Of a stretch of 14,051 bases of DNA, positions 1 through 7,081 are shown piece after piece (position 1 is the first letter of the stretch; each line of letters opens with the position of its first letter). The stretch covers positions 1 to 14,051 of the forward strand of contig DKLF01000142.1 of NCBI GenBank assembly GCA_002455655.1, written 5' to 3'. Source of the DNA: Oscillibacter sp. UBA6647. Lineage in GTDB: Bacteria; Bacillota; Clostridia; Oscillospirales; Oscillospiraceae. The notes below the pieces were generated by a model that made no database searches, was not told where the DNA came from, and worked only from the letters and a program-made list of their open reading frames with translations. The translations under genes were made by a program, and so were the position numbers.

Positions 1-563
1 CCGACCTGCTGCCGGTGAGCGAACAGCTTCAGCTCATCCGGGCATTGCAGCCCGATGCCAAGACCATCGGCATTCTGTATACCACCAGCGAGCCAAACTC
101 CGTGTCCGCCGTTGCCGAGTATGAGGCCAAGGCGGGGGACTACGGGTTCACCATCGACGCCGTGGGCGTCACCGCACAGGCGGAGGTGCCGCAGGCCGCG
201 GACACCCTGCTCTCCCGCAAGGTGGACTGCTTCTCCAACCTCACGGACAACAACGTTGTGGGCGTTCTGGCCGCCGTTCTGGAAAAGACCAACGAGGCGG
301 GCGTGCCCGTGTACGGCTCTGAAATCGAGCAGGTGAAGCTGGGCTGTGTTGCCTCCGCCGGAATTGATTATGTCCAGTTGGGCCGCCAGACCGGCGCCAT
401 GGCAGCCAAGGTCATCCGGGGCGAGGCCGCCTGCGCCGACATCCCCTTTGAAACCATTGCATCTTACAGCAACTATGTCAATTCCGACGCGCTGGACGGC
501 ATGGGAATCACGCTCCCCGCCGACATCGCTCAAAGCGCGGTGGAGGTTGACACGGCGGCCTGA
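1..563 (+). CDS. ABC transporter substrate-binding protein, TrpX-like (5' partial)
   Basis: The reading frame is open from base 3, so this is the C-terminal 186 residues of a gene that starts upstream; a GTG at 15 is internal. The start of the visible part (DLLPVSEQLQLIRAL), the segment GILYTTSEPNSVSA and the end (YVNSDALDGMGITLPADI) match the TrpX/COG2984 group of lipoprotein-type periplasmic-binding proteins. These deliver a small ligand, tryptophan in the streptococcal TrpXYZ system, to an ABC importer. The signal peptide would lie outside the window. A permease and an ATPase of the matching type follow on the same strand, which supports the role. The ligand cannot be read from the sequence; COG2984 members bind various small molecules, so tryptophan is only a family-based guess. 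Family assignment is fairly sure, substrate is not. Confidence 0.85.
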   Translation, partial: DLLPVSEQLQLIRALQPDAKTIGILYTTSEPNSVSAVAEYEAKAGDYGFTIDAVGVTAQAEVPQAADTLLSRKVDCFSNLTDNNVVGVLAAVLEKTNEAGVPVYGSEIEQVKLGCVASAGIDYVQLGRQTGAMAAKVIRGEAACADIPFETIASYSNYVNSDALDGMGITLPADIAQSAVEVDTAA

Positions 564-581
564 TTTTAAATTCGCAAAGCT

Positions 582-624
582 CCGCGCCGGTACTCTGCCG
601 CGAAAGCGGCGGAGTACCGCGCGG
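582..624 (+). terminator. strong intra-operon hairpin (partial terminator or mRNA stabiliser)
   Basis: Three stacked stem segments pair: 582-587 with 619-624, 589-595 with 612-618, and 596-601 with 606-611 (one G-U closing pair). There is a single bulged C at 588 and a GAAA loop at 602-605. The 3' side runs into TGCGTTTTATAT, a modest T-rich tail. It sits 18 bp after the binding-protein stop and 48 bp before the permease start. Such hairpins are common after the first gene of binding-protein operons, where they let the binding protein be made in excess. Pairing is seen directly; the function is inferred. Confidence 0.7.
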
Positions 625-671
625 TGCGTTTTATATCCTACATAAAAATGCTTGAAAAGGAGGGGCCGTGC

Positions 672-1556
672 ATGACCGACCTGATTGTGGGCACCCTGAT
701 ACAAGGGTTGATTTATGCGCTGATTTCATTCGGCGTGTACATCACCTATTCCATTCTGGACTTCCCTGATCTGAGCGTGGACGGCAGCTTTCCTTTGGGG
801 GCGGCAGTCACTGCCGTACTGCTGACCCGGGGCGTTAATCCATACCTGACGCTGTTGGCAGCGCTTGCGGTGGGGGCGCTGGCGGGGCTGTTTACCGGCT
901 TCATCCATGTGAAGCTGCATGTCCGCGATCTTTTGGCGGGCATCATCACCATGACGGCCCTGTTTTCCATCAACTTGCAGATTGCAGGCTCCAACCTGAC
1001 GGTGGAGCGGAGCGTGGACACCATTTTTACCGCAGGACCCACCATGGCGCTGCTGGGCGGACTGAGCCTGACGTACCGCAAGCTGATTGTGGCGCTTGTG
1101 GTCGTTCTTGCCGTAAAGCTGCTGATGGATGCGTTTTTTACTACCAAAGCGGGATTGCTTCTCCGGGCGGTGGGGGACAACGCAGCGCTCGTCACCTCCC
1201 TTGCCAAGGACCGGGGCAATGTGAAGCTCCAGGGATTGGTGCTGTCAAATGCTTTGGTTGCTCTGGGCGGCGCGCTGGTGTGCCACGAAACCCGCAGCTT
1301 CTCCGCAACCATGGGCACTGGGCAGGTGGTATTCGGCCTTGCCTCGGTGATTATCGGCGTGGCCCTGTTCCGCCGTCTCAGCTTTGTGAAGGGGACTACC
1401 GCCGTTATTGTGGGCAGCGTTCTCTATAAGCTGTGCATCGCTATGGCGCTGAGCCTGGGCCTGCCCCCCAATATGATGAAGCTGATCACCGCCGTGCTGT
1501 TTTTGCTGGTGCTGGTGGCTTCGGGCCGGAAGGGAGAGGAGATTATCCATGCTTGA
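672..1556 (+). CDS. ABC transporter permease, TrpY-like
   Basis: A 294-residue, very hydrophobic integral membrane protein with roughly eight membrane segments, beginning MTDLIVGTLIQGLIYALISF. The motif DFPDLSVDGSFPLGAA near the N-terminus is typical of COG4120 permeases, the partners of COG2984 binding proteins. The ATG at 672 is chosen because AAAAGGAGGGG lies 6-10 bases upstream; an earlier in-frame start near 624 would begin inside the 3' arm of the hairpin and has no ribosome binding site. The stop overlaps the next gene by 8 bp, indicating translational coupling to the ATPase. It should form the transmembrane pore as a homodimer in the cytoplasmic membrane. Function as an importer permease is clear; the substrate is not. 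Confidence 0.88.
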   Translation: MTDLIVGTLIQGLIYALISFGVYITYSILDFPDLSVDGSFPLGAAVTAVLLTRGVNPYLTLLAALAVGALAGLFTGFIHVKLHVRDLLAGIITMTALFSINLQIAGSNLTVERSVDTIFTAGPTMALLGGLSLTYRKLIVALVVVLAVKLLMDAFFTTKAGLLLRAVGDNAALVTSLAKDRGNVKLQGLVLSNALVALGGALVCHETRSFSATMGTGQVVFGLASVIIGVALFRRLSFVKGTTAVIVGSVLYKLCIAMALSLGLPPNMMKLITAVLFLLVLVASGRKGEEIIHA

Positions 1557-2322
1557 GGTGCGGGAAGTTACAAAAATCTACAACCCCGGCTCCATGATGG
1601 AGCAATGCCTGTTCGACAAATTTTCTCTCTCCGTGGAGGACGGGCAGTTTGTGTCCATCGTGGGCAGCAACGGCTCCGGCAAAACGTCCTTGCTGAACAT
1701 CATCTGTGGGTCCATCGCCGTGGAAAACGGGGACGTGCTGGTGGCGGGCGAGAGCATTCTTAGAAAGAAGGACTTTCAGCGCTATGCCACCATGGGCCGG
1801 GTGTACCAGAACCCGTCCATGGGGACCTGCCCCAATCTGACCATGCTGGAAAACCTGTCTCTTGCAGACAACAAAGGGAAGTCCTTCGGCTTTGGCCGGG
1901 GCGTGAACAAAAAGCGGATCGATTCGTACCGCACCGAGCTGGAGGGTTTGGGACTGGGGCTGGAGGATAAGCTGAACGTAAAAATGGGGTCCCTCTCCGG
2001 CGGACAGCGGCAGGCGGTGGCGCTGCTGATGGCTACCATGACGCCCCTGCGTTTTTTGATTCTGGATGAGCACACGGCGGCGCTGGACCCCAAAACCGCC
2101 GAGGTGATTATGCTTCTCACGGACAAAATCGTGCGGGAGAAGCGGCTCACCGCCATGATGGTGACTCATAACCTGCGCTACGCCGTGGAATACGGCGACC
2201 GGCTGCTGATGATGGACCGGGGACAGGCGGTGCTGGACCGAGCGGGAGCGGAAAAGAAGCAGACCTCCATGGAGGAGCTTCTTGCGCTTTTCAATAAAAT
2301 TTCCGCCCAGTGCGGAAGCTGA
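1549..2322 (+). CDS. ABC transporter ATP-binding protein, TrpZ-like
   Basis: A 257-residue ATPase with all canonical motifs: A-loop Tyr11, Walker A GSNGSGKT at 39-46, signature LSGGQ at 149-153, Walker B ending LILDEH with Asp173 and catalytic Glu174, and H-loop His207 in VTHNL. It hydrolyses ATP on the cytoplasmic side to drive import through the preceding permease. The start lies inside the end of the permease gene (8-bp overlap), preceded by GGAGAGGAG. Length and motif spacing are normal for COG1101 ATPases, which pair with COG4120 and COG2984. No motif is missing, so it should be active. Confidence 0.92.
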   Translation: MLEVREVTKIYNPGSMMEQCLFDKFSLSVEDGQFVSIVGSNGSGKTSLLNIICGSIAVENGDVLVAGESILRKKDFQRYATMGRVYQNPSMGTCPNLTMLENLSLADNKGKSFGFGRGVNKKRIDSYRTELEGLGLGLEDKLNVKMGSLSGGQRQAVALLMATMTPLRFLILDEHTAALDPKTAEVIMLLTDKIVREKRLTAMMVTHNLRYAVEYGDRLLMMDRGQAVLDRAGAEKKQTSMEELLALFNKISAQCGS

Positions 2323-2334
2323 GGAGGACACGCG

Positions 2335-2625
2335 ATGGCAGACTATATCGGCGCCAGCGGCGAGCAGGCGGGAACGGACCGGCTGGCGCAGGCGTTTGCG
2401 AATCTGGCTCCGGAAAATGACCCCGCCTGCCCGGAGGCACAGGCGTTGGTGGAGAAATGGCAGGCGCACATGGCCGCGTACCATGGCGGCTGCGACCGGG
2501 AAAAACTCCGGAACATGGGGCAGCTATACGGCGCGGACGACCGTTTTGCAGAGACGCTGGACAGCTATGGAACCGGCACCGCCCACTATATGGGTGAGGC
2601 GATTATGAAATATCTGGGCGAGTAA
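2335..2625 (+). CDS. stand-alone TipAS-like antibiotic-binding domain protein
   Basis: A 96-residue soluble protein starting at ATG 2335 behind GAGGAGG, 12 bp after the ATPase stop, so it is the last gene of the ABC operon. The C-terminal two thirds (YHGGCDREKLRNMGQLY, then ADDRFAETLDSYGTGTAHY) resembles the end of the TipA/AlbA ligand-binding domain, which folds as a globin-like helical bundle around thiopeptides or albicidin. Full TipAS domains have about 140 residues and usually follow a MerR DNA-binding domain. Here the DNA-binding part and about the first third of the drug domain are absent. It cannot act as a MerR regulator alone; it could sequester a drug or bind the transporter's ligand. 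Family by eye; function inferred. Confidence 0.7.
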   Translation: MADYIGASGEQAGTDRLAQAFANLAPENDPACPEAQALVEKWQAHMAAYHGGCDREKLRNMGQLYGADDRFAETLDSYGTGTAHYMGEAIMKYLGE

Positions 2626-2690
2626 ACGCGGTCAAGAGACCCGCCCCGTGATTTTAAAAATGGATTTACCGCCAGCGGGCGATGCAAAGC

Positions 2691-2723
2691 AAGAGGCTGA
2701 GGAAGTAAATTCCTCAGCCTCTT
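2691..2723. terminator. bidirectional intrinsic terminator
   Basis: Perfect 13-bp stem, AAGAGGCTGAGGA at 2691-2703 with TCCTCAGCCTCTT at 2711-2723, and a 7-base loop. It lies between two converging genes, the TipAS-like gene and the Crp/Fnr gene, so it can serve both strands. The T-runs are short, so efficiency is uncertain. Confidence 0.7.
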
Positions 2724-2781
2724 AAATTATGATAGGACCAAATTCTTTTCGGAACATTAGACCACGAAAGCTTTTGATGTT

Positions 2782-3438
2782 TCAGCCTGCCAGCGCCTGA
2801 AGCCGATCCCGGTCCGTCAGCTCCACCGCGCCCCGGGAGAGGGACACCATGCCCTCCGACTGGAAGTAGCGCAGCATCCGGGTGACCACCTCCCGGGCCG
2901 TGCCCAGATGCGCGGCAATTTTGTCGTGCGTAATCCGCAGCACGTCGCCGCCGTCCAGCGTGCTTTCCGCCAGAAGAAATTCCGCAAGGCGCTTGTCAAA
3001 GCTCTTCCACATAATCTGCTCCACCAGCCACATCACTTCGGAAAACCGGGCGGCCATCAACTGATTGGTGTAATTCGCCACAGCAAGAGAACCGTCGGAA
3101 AGCCGTTTGTATACGTCCGAGGGAATCACCCACAGCTCCGCGTCCTTCTCCGCCTCCACGGCAATGTCAAACTGAATGTTCTTCATAATGCAGGAGGCGG
3201 AAAACAGGCACATATCCCGCTCAAACAGGCGGTAAATGGTGATTTCCTTCCCCTCGTCGGAGAGAATGAACGCCCGAAGCTGCCCGGAGCGCACGATCAT
3301 CAGGCCCACGCAGTCTGCGGCACCGGCGTGCAAAAGCGTCCCCTTGGGCGCAAAGCGCCGCACCGCCGCGCCTGCCAGCAGCGCCCGCTCTCTCTCGGTC
3401 AGCTCCTTCCAAACCGGAAAATATTCCTCCAGCTCCAT
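2782..3438 (-). CDS. Crp/Fnr-family transcriptional regulator
   Basis: A 218-residue two-domain regulator. Residues about 25-120 form the cyclic-nucleotide-type beta-roll sensor (GTLLHAGAADCVGLMIVRSGQLRA). The C-terminus carries a winged helix-turn-helix at about 169-190, HDKIAAHLGTAREVVTRML. Recognition-helix residues Arg182, Glu183 and Arg187 match the CRP pattern that reads GTGA half-sites. There is no FNR-type N-terminal cysteine cluster, but a Cys77-x5-Cys83 pair (DMCLFSASC) sits in the sensor and could respond to thiols, persulfide or redox state. The ATG at 3438 has GGGAGGCG just upstream. It is divergent from the sulfur-transfer fusion gene, with a palindrome between them, so that gene is the likely target. 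The family is clear; the ligand is inferred. Confidence 0.9.
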   Translation of the reverse strand: MELEEYFPVWKELTERERALLAGAAVRRFAPKGTLLHAGAADCVGLMIVRSGQLRAFILSDEGKEITIYRLFERDMCLFSASCIMKNIQFDIAVEAEKDAELWVIPSDVYKRLSDGSLAVANYTNQLMAARFSEVMWLVEQIMWKSFDKRLAEFLLAESTLDGGDVLRITHDKIAAHLGTAREVVTRMLRYFQSEGMVSLSRGAVELTDRDRLQALAG

Positions 3439-3501
3439 GCGCCAACGCCTCCCGTCACGGCGGCCTTTTGGAGAAGCGCCGCCTGTTTATATACTACTAT
3501 G

Positions 3502-3529
3502 ATTATACCCGTTATTTTTCGCCTGTCAA
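3502..3529 (-). promoter_or_regulatory. sigma-A promoter of the Crp/Fnr gene
   Basis: On the minus strand TTGACA (3529-3524) is followed after 16 bp by TATAAT (3507-3502), both perfect consensus hexamers. Transcription would start near 3495, leaving about 56 bases of leader before the ATG at 3438. Confidence 0.85.
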
Positions 3530-3556
3530 TTTTTTAACCGGGCAGGAATCCGCCGC

Positions 3557-3574
3557 TGACGGTGACAACGTCAC
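3557..3574. promoter_or_regulatory. palindromic operator, probable Crp/Fnr-type site
   Basis: GTGAC (3562-3566) and GTCAC (3570-3574) are inverted around AAC; an overlapping outer pair TGACG (3557-3561) and CGTCA (3569-3573) also exists. The centre, 3568, lies about 41 bases before the predicted start of the sulfur-fusion transcript (near 3609), the classic class II position. The half-site matches the GTGA read by CRP-type Arg-Glu-Arg helices, but the inner spacing is 5 bp rather than the 6 bp of the E. coli CRP site, so the exact register is uncertain. Confidence 0.55.
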
Positions 3575-3596
3575 AGAAGAACCGAAGCGGCGGGCA

Positions 3597-3602
3597 TATA
3601 CT
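3597..3602 (+). promoter_or_regulatory. -10 box of the sulfur-transfer fusion gene
   Basis: TATACT at 3597-3602 is a good -10 element, but no TTGACA-like -35 sits 16-18 bp upstream. A missing -35 next to an upstream palindrome is the usual layout of an activator-dependent promoter. The leader to the ATG at 3656 would be about 47 bases. Confidence 0.5.
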
Positions 3603-3655
3603 GTTAAAAAATAGACGTGCGCCTAAAGAGGGCTGCACGACAAGGAGGAGAAGCT

Positions 3656-6163
3656 ATGTCAAAGGTCGTGATCATCGGCGGCGTCGCCGGAGGAGCAAGC
3701 TGCGCTGCGCGGCTGCGCCGACTGAACGAGGAGGCGGAAATCGTTCTGCTGGAGCGGGGGGAGTACATATCCTACGCCAACTGCGGGCTGCCTTATTATG
3801 TAGGAGACGTGATTCGCTCCCGGGACGCGCTGCTGGTGCAAAAGTCCGAGGTGATGCGCCAGCGGTTCCGGGTAGACGTGCGCACGCAGAATGAGGCCCT
3901 TTCCATCGACCGGGAGAAAAAGACCGTAGAAATTAAAAACCTTGCCACGGGCGAGGTTTATCAGGAGCCTTACGACAAGTTGGTGCTGGCCACCGGCTCT
4001 TCTCCCATCCGCCCGCCCATCCCCGGTATCGACTCTCCCCGTATCCGCACGCTTTGGACTGTGCCAGATACTGACCGGCTGCGGGCCATGGCCCGGGAGA
4101 GCGGCGCACGCTCTGCTGCGGTCATCGGCGGCGGATTTATCGGACTGGAGGTGGCGGAAAACCTCCACCATTCTGGTCTGGATACCACCATTGTGGAAAT
4201 GCTGGATCAGGTAATGGCCCCCATGGACTATGAGATGGCGCAGGTGTTGCACGAAAACATCGAGGCAAACGGCGTGCATCTGTCCCTTGGTGATGGAGTG
4301 GACTCGTTCCGGGACGACGGGAAACAGGTGACCATCGTGCTGAAAAGCGGACGGGAGGTCACCGTGGATTTCGTGGTGCTGTCCATCGGCGTGCGCCCCA
4401 ATAACGAGCTTGCCAAGGCTGCGGGACTGGAGCTGAATCAGCGCGGCGGCGTGGTGGTGGACGATTTGCTGCGCACGGCGGACCCAGATATTTACGCCGT
4501 GGGCGACATCGCGGAGGTGGGTGAACTGGTGTTCGGCGGGCGGGCCATGGCCCCGCTGGCAGGCCCCGCCAATAAACAGGGCCGCATTGCGGCGGACAAC
4601 ATCGCAGGTGGCAGCTCGGTTTACCGGGGTGCGCAGAGCACCTCTATTTTCAAGGTGTTCGACCTGACCGCAGGGACTACGGGCGTCAATGAAAAGACGC
4701 TTACACAGCGCGGCATGCTTCCGGGCCGAGACTATGAGCGGGCGGTGATTACGCAGAACTCCCACGCGGGCTATTATCCCGGCGCGGTGCCAATGTTTTT
4801 GAAGATTCTGTTCTCCATGGACGGAAAGAAGTTGTTCGGCGCGCAGATCGTGGGCTATGACGGGGTGGACAAACGGATTGACACCATCGCGGCAACCCTG
4901 CGGCTTGGCGGCGGCATTCGGGAGCTTGCGGAGCTGGAACTTGCCTATGCTCCGCCCTATTCCTCCGCCAAAGACCCTGTAAATATGCTGGGCTTTACAG
5001 CGGAAAACGTCCTTACCGGGAAAATCCGCTTCTCGGACTGGGACGCGGTGGAAAAGCTACCGGACGCGGTTTTGCTGGACGTGCGGGAGGATGCGGAGCG
5101 GATGGCATTTCCGCTGGAAAGCGCCCTTCACATTCCCCTTGGAGAGTTACGGGACCGGCTGGACGAGGTGGACCGCACGAAGCCCGTTTTGGTGTTCTGC
5201 GCCATTGGTGTGCGCTCCTATAACGCGTCCCGCGTCCTGATGCAAAAGGGCTTTACCAATATCCTGCTGTATCCCGCCGGGACACGGTTTTATCAGTCTA
5301 CCCATTATCGGCAGTTTGGGGAGACAGTTCAGTCGGCCCAGCCGGGTTCAGACAACGGGCAAGCGGCGGAAAGCGCCGCAACCGTCGTCCCCAAAGAGAC
5401 AATCCGGCTGGACTGCAACGGCCTGCAATGTCCCGGTCCCATTATGAAGGTGTTTGAAACCATGAAGGAGATGGGAGATGGGGAAACGTTGGAGGTCACC
5501 GCCTCTGACCCCGGCTTTGTGAAGGATATCGGGGCATGGTGCCGCCGCACGGGAAACACGCTGATCGTCAGCGAGCGGCGGGGGACGGATTATGTGGCGC
5601 TGGTGCGCAAGGGCATGGCGGAGCCGACGGCAACTGCTTCGGCAAGCGCGGCGGGCGCTCCTGTCGGCCCGGGGACGCAGGTGATCGACACGCCGCAGGG
5701 AAAGACCATTATTGTATTTTCCGGCGATTTGGATAAGGTGCTGGCCAGTTTTATCATTGCCAACGGTGCGGCGGCCATGGGCCGTCCCGTGACCATGTTC
5801 TTCACCTTCTGGGGGCTGACGGCCTTGCGTAAGGCGGAAAAGCAGCCGATAAAGAAAACCTTTATGGAATCCATGTTCGGCGGAATGCTGCCCCGGGGCA
5901 GCGAGAAGCTGAAAATTTCCCGGATGAATATGGCGGGGATGGGAACTGCCATGATGAAGAAAATCATGAACGACAAAAATGTAGACTCTCTGGAGGCTTT
6001 GATCCAAAAGGCCATGAAGCAGGGCGTAAAAATTGTGGCCTGCACCATGAGCATGGATGTCATGGGTATTAAAGAAGAAGAGCTGATCGAGGGCGTGGAG
6101 CTGGGCGGCGTGGGCGCGTACCTTGGCGACGCGGAGGAGTCCAATGTGAACCTGTTCATTTAA
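3656..6163 (+). CDS. CoA-disulfide reductase-rhodanese-TusA-DsrE fusion (sulfane-sulfur transferase)
   Basis: An 835-residue cytosolic protein starting at ATG 3656 behind AAGGAGGAG. Domain 1 (about 1-445) is a FAD/NAD(P)H disulfide reductase of the CoADR group: FAD motif GGVAGGASC at 8-16, active cysteine Cys43 in YANCGLPYY, NAD(P)H motif GGGFIG near 158-163, and the CoADR signature YAPPY at 431-435. Domain 2 (about 460-555) is a rhodanese with Cys515 in VFCAIGVRS. Domain 3 (about 585-660) is TusA-like with Cys592 in LQCPGP. Domain 4 (about 683-835) is DsrE-like with Cys796 in VACTMSMDV. Together these suggest reduction of CoA- or protein-bound per/polysulfide and relay of the sulfur along Cys43, Cys515, Cys592 and Cys796. 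All key cysteines are present. The divergent Crp/Fnr gene probably controls it. The physiological substrate is inferred. Confidence 0.92.
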   Translation: MSKVVIIGGVAGGASCAARLRRLNEEAEIVLLERGEYISYANCGLPYYVGDVIRSRDALLVQKSEVMRQRFRVDVRTQNEALSIDREKKTVEIKNLATGEVYQEPYDKLVLATGSSPIRPPIPGIDSPRIRTLWTVPDTDRLRAMARESGARSAAVIGGGFIGLEVAENLHHSGLDTTIVEMLDQVMAPMDYEMAQVLHENIEANGVHLSLGDGVDSFRDDGKQVTIVLKSGREVTVDFVVLSIGVRPNNELAKAAGLELNQRGGVVVDDLLRTADPDIYAVGDIAEVGELVFGGRAMAPLAGPANKQGRIAADNIAGGSSVYRGAQSTSIFKVFDLTAGTTGVNEKTLTQRGMLPGRDYERAVITQNSHAGYYPGAVPMFLKILFSMDGKKLFGAQIVGYDGVDKRIDTIAATLRLGGGIRELAELELAYAPPYSSAKDPVNMLGFTAENVLTGKIRFSDWDAVEKLPDAVLLDVREDAERMAFPLESALHIPLGELRDRLDEVDRTKPVLVFCAIGVRSYNASRVLMQKGFTNILLYPAGTRFYQSTHYRQFGETVQSAQPGSDNGQAAESAATVVPKETIRLDCNGLQCPGPIMKVFETMKEMGDGETLEVTASDPGFVKDIGAWCRRTGNTLIVSERRGTDYVALVRKGMAEPTATASASAAGAPVGPGTQVIDTPQGKTIIVFSGDLDKVLASFIIANGAAAMGRPVTMFFTFWGLTALRKAEKQPIKKTFMESMFGGMLPRGSEKLKISRMNMAGMGTAMMKKIMNDKNVDSLEALIQKAMKQGVKIVACTMSMDVMGIKEEELIEGVELGGVGAYLGDAEESNVNLFI

Positions 6164-6208
6164 GAAACTCCGTCAGGGATAGGAAACCGGTCGTTCCATG
6201 AAGGGGAA

Positions 6209-6244
6209 AAAGGCATGGCGTTCTGAAAGGGAAGCCATGCCTTT
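6209..6244. terminator. intrinsic terminator after the fusion gene
   Basis: Perfect 11-bp stem: AAAGGCATGGC (6209-6219) and GCCATGCCTTT (6234-6244) with a 14-base loop, 46 bp after the preceding stop codon. The T-run is short on the plus strand and better on the minus strand. Confidence 0.6.
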
Positions 6245-6270
6245 ACCTGTGCGCGTAAATGTGTTATCAT
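6242..6270 (+). promoter_or_regulatory. possible promoter of the vat-like gene
   Basis: TTTACC (6242-6247), a 17-bp spacer and TATCAT (6265-6270) form a moderate sigma-A-type promoter. It would start transcription near 6277, giving a leader of about 98 bases before the ATG at 6375. The -35 box overlaps the end of the terminator stem. Confidence 0.4.
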
Positions 6271-6298
6271 AAGGGAGCCAAACACATAAAGGAAAAGG

Positions 6299-6355
6299 GT
6301 GGACATTATTGGTCCTGTGGTAGATTGGAATGCAGCGCCAAAGTCGGAGCGATGA
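6299..6355 (+). CDS. possible 18-residue leader peptide upstream of vat
   Basis: GTG at 6299 follows AAAGGA closely and opens an 18-codon frame, MDIIGPVVDWNAAPKSER, ending at TGA 6353-6355, 19 bp before the vat ATG. It lies wholly within the predicted transcript leader. Several genes for resistance to ribosome-targeting drugs are induced by ribosome stalling on such leaders, which makes this worth noting. No clear pair of alternative hairpins was found, and an ORF this short can occur by chance. Confidence 0.3.
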   Translation: MDIIGPVVDWNAAPKSER

Positions 6356-6374
6356 ATGAAAGTGGTGGTTTGAA

Positions 6375-7010
6375 ATGCAATACGGGCCAAATCCCAACGC
6401 AATTTACCCCAATGAGGCTATCAAAAGCGTGTGCTTTATTAAAAATGTGGTGACCCGGCCCAATATTTTGGTGGGGGAGTACACCTATTATGACGACAAC
6501 ACCGGCCCGGAGCAGTTTGAGAGTCACGTCACCCACCACTATGAGTTTTTAGGCGATAAGTTGATTATTGGAAAATTCTGCGCCATTGCCAAGGGCGTTG
6601 AGTTTGTAATGAATGGCGCAAATCATCGTATGTGCAGCGTTACCACGTATCCCTTCAACATCATGGGCGGCGGCTGGGAGAAAGCGACCCCGGCGCTGGA
6701 AGACCTGCCATTCAAGGGAGATACGGTGGTGGGAAACGACGTGTGGATTGGGCAGAATGTCACTGTGATGCCGGGCGTGCACATCGGAGACGGGGCAATT
6801 ATTGCGGCAAACTCCGTGGTCACAAGGGATGTTCCGCCCTATGCTGTTGCCGGGGGGAACCCTTGCAAAATTCTGCGCAAGCGGTTTGAAGACGAGCTAA
6901 TAGACTGTTTGCTGCGTCTAAAATGGTGGGACTGGGTGCCTAAAAAAATTTTTGACAATCTGGAAGCGCTGTGCAGCGCGGACTTGGATAAAATTAAAGA
7001 GATTGTCTGA
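6375..7010 (+). CDS. vat: Vat-family streptogramin A O-acetyltransferase (xenobiotic acetyltransferase)
   Basis: A 211-residue left-handed beta-helix acetyltransferase. Compared from memory with Vat(D) (209 residues), it matches along its length: the GPNP start, ILVGEYTYYD, DKLIIGKFCAI, MNGANHRM with catalytic His84 (His82 in Vat(D)), GDTVVGNDVWIG, MPGVHIGDGAI, AGGNP, and KWWDW near the end. Hexapeptide repeats fill about 110-160. Vat enzymes transfer acetyl from acetyl-CoA to a hydroxyl of virginiamycin M or dalfopristin, inactivating it; they work as cytosolic trimers. The ATG at 6375 gives the same N-terminal length as Vat(D); its ribosome binding site is weak (AGTGGTGG). It has its own probable promoter and possible leader peptide. 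A related CatB-like enzyme with another substrate cannot be excluded. Confidence 0.85.
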   Translation: MQYGPNPNAIYPNEAIKSVCFIKNVVTRPNILVGEYTYYDDNTGPEQFESHVTHHYEFLGDKLIIGKFCAIAKGVEFVMNGANHRMCSVTTYPFNIMGGGWEKATPALEDLPFKGDTVVGNDVWIGQNVTVMPGVHIGDGAIIAANSVVTRDVPPYAVAGGNPCKILRKRFEDELIDCLLRLKWWDWVPKKIFDNLEALCSADLDKIKEIV

Positions 7011-7081
7011 GAGACGGCCTCGGATTCAAATAGGTACATAGGGCGGCGGAGTGCCTGCGGAACGCCTGCGTGTAATTTTTC

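Noticed and set aside
1..671. T-box or tryptophan attenuator for the ABC operon
   Set aside because: The operon's 5' end lies outside the window and the hairpin at 582-624 has no T-box sequence features.
2335..7010. A shared drug-resistance island joining the TipAS-like and Vat-like genes
   Set aside because: They are separated by the unrelated sulfur locus, are in different transcription units, and no mobile-element genes flank them.
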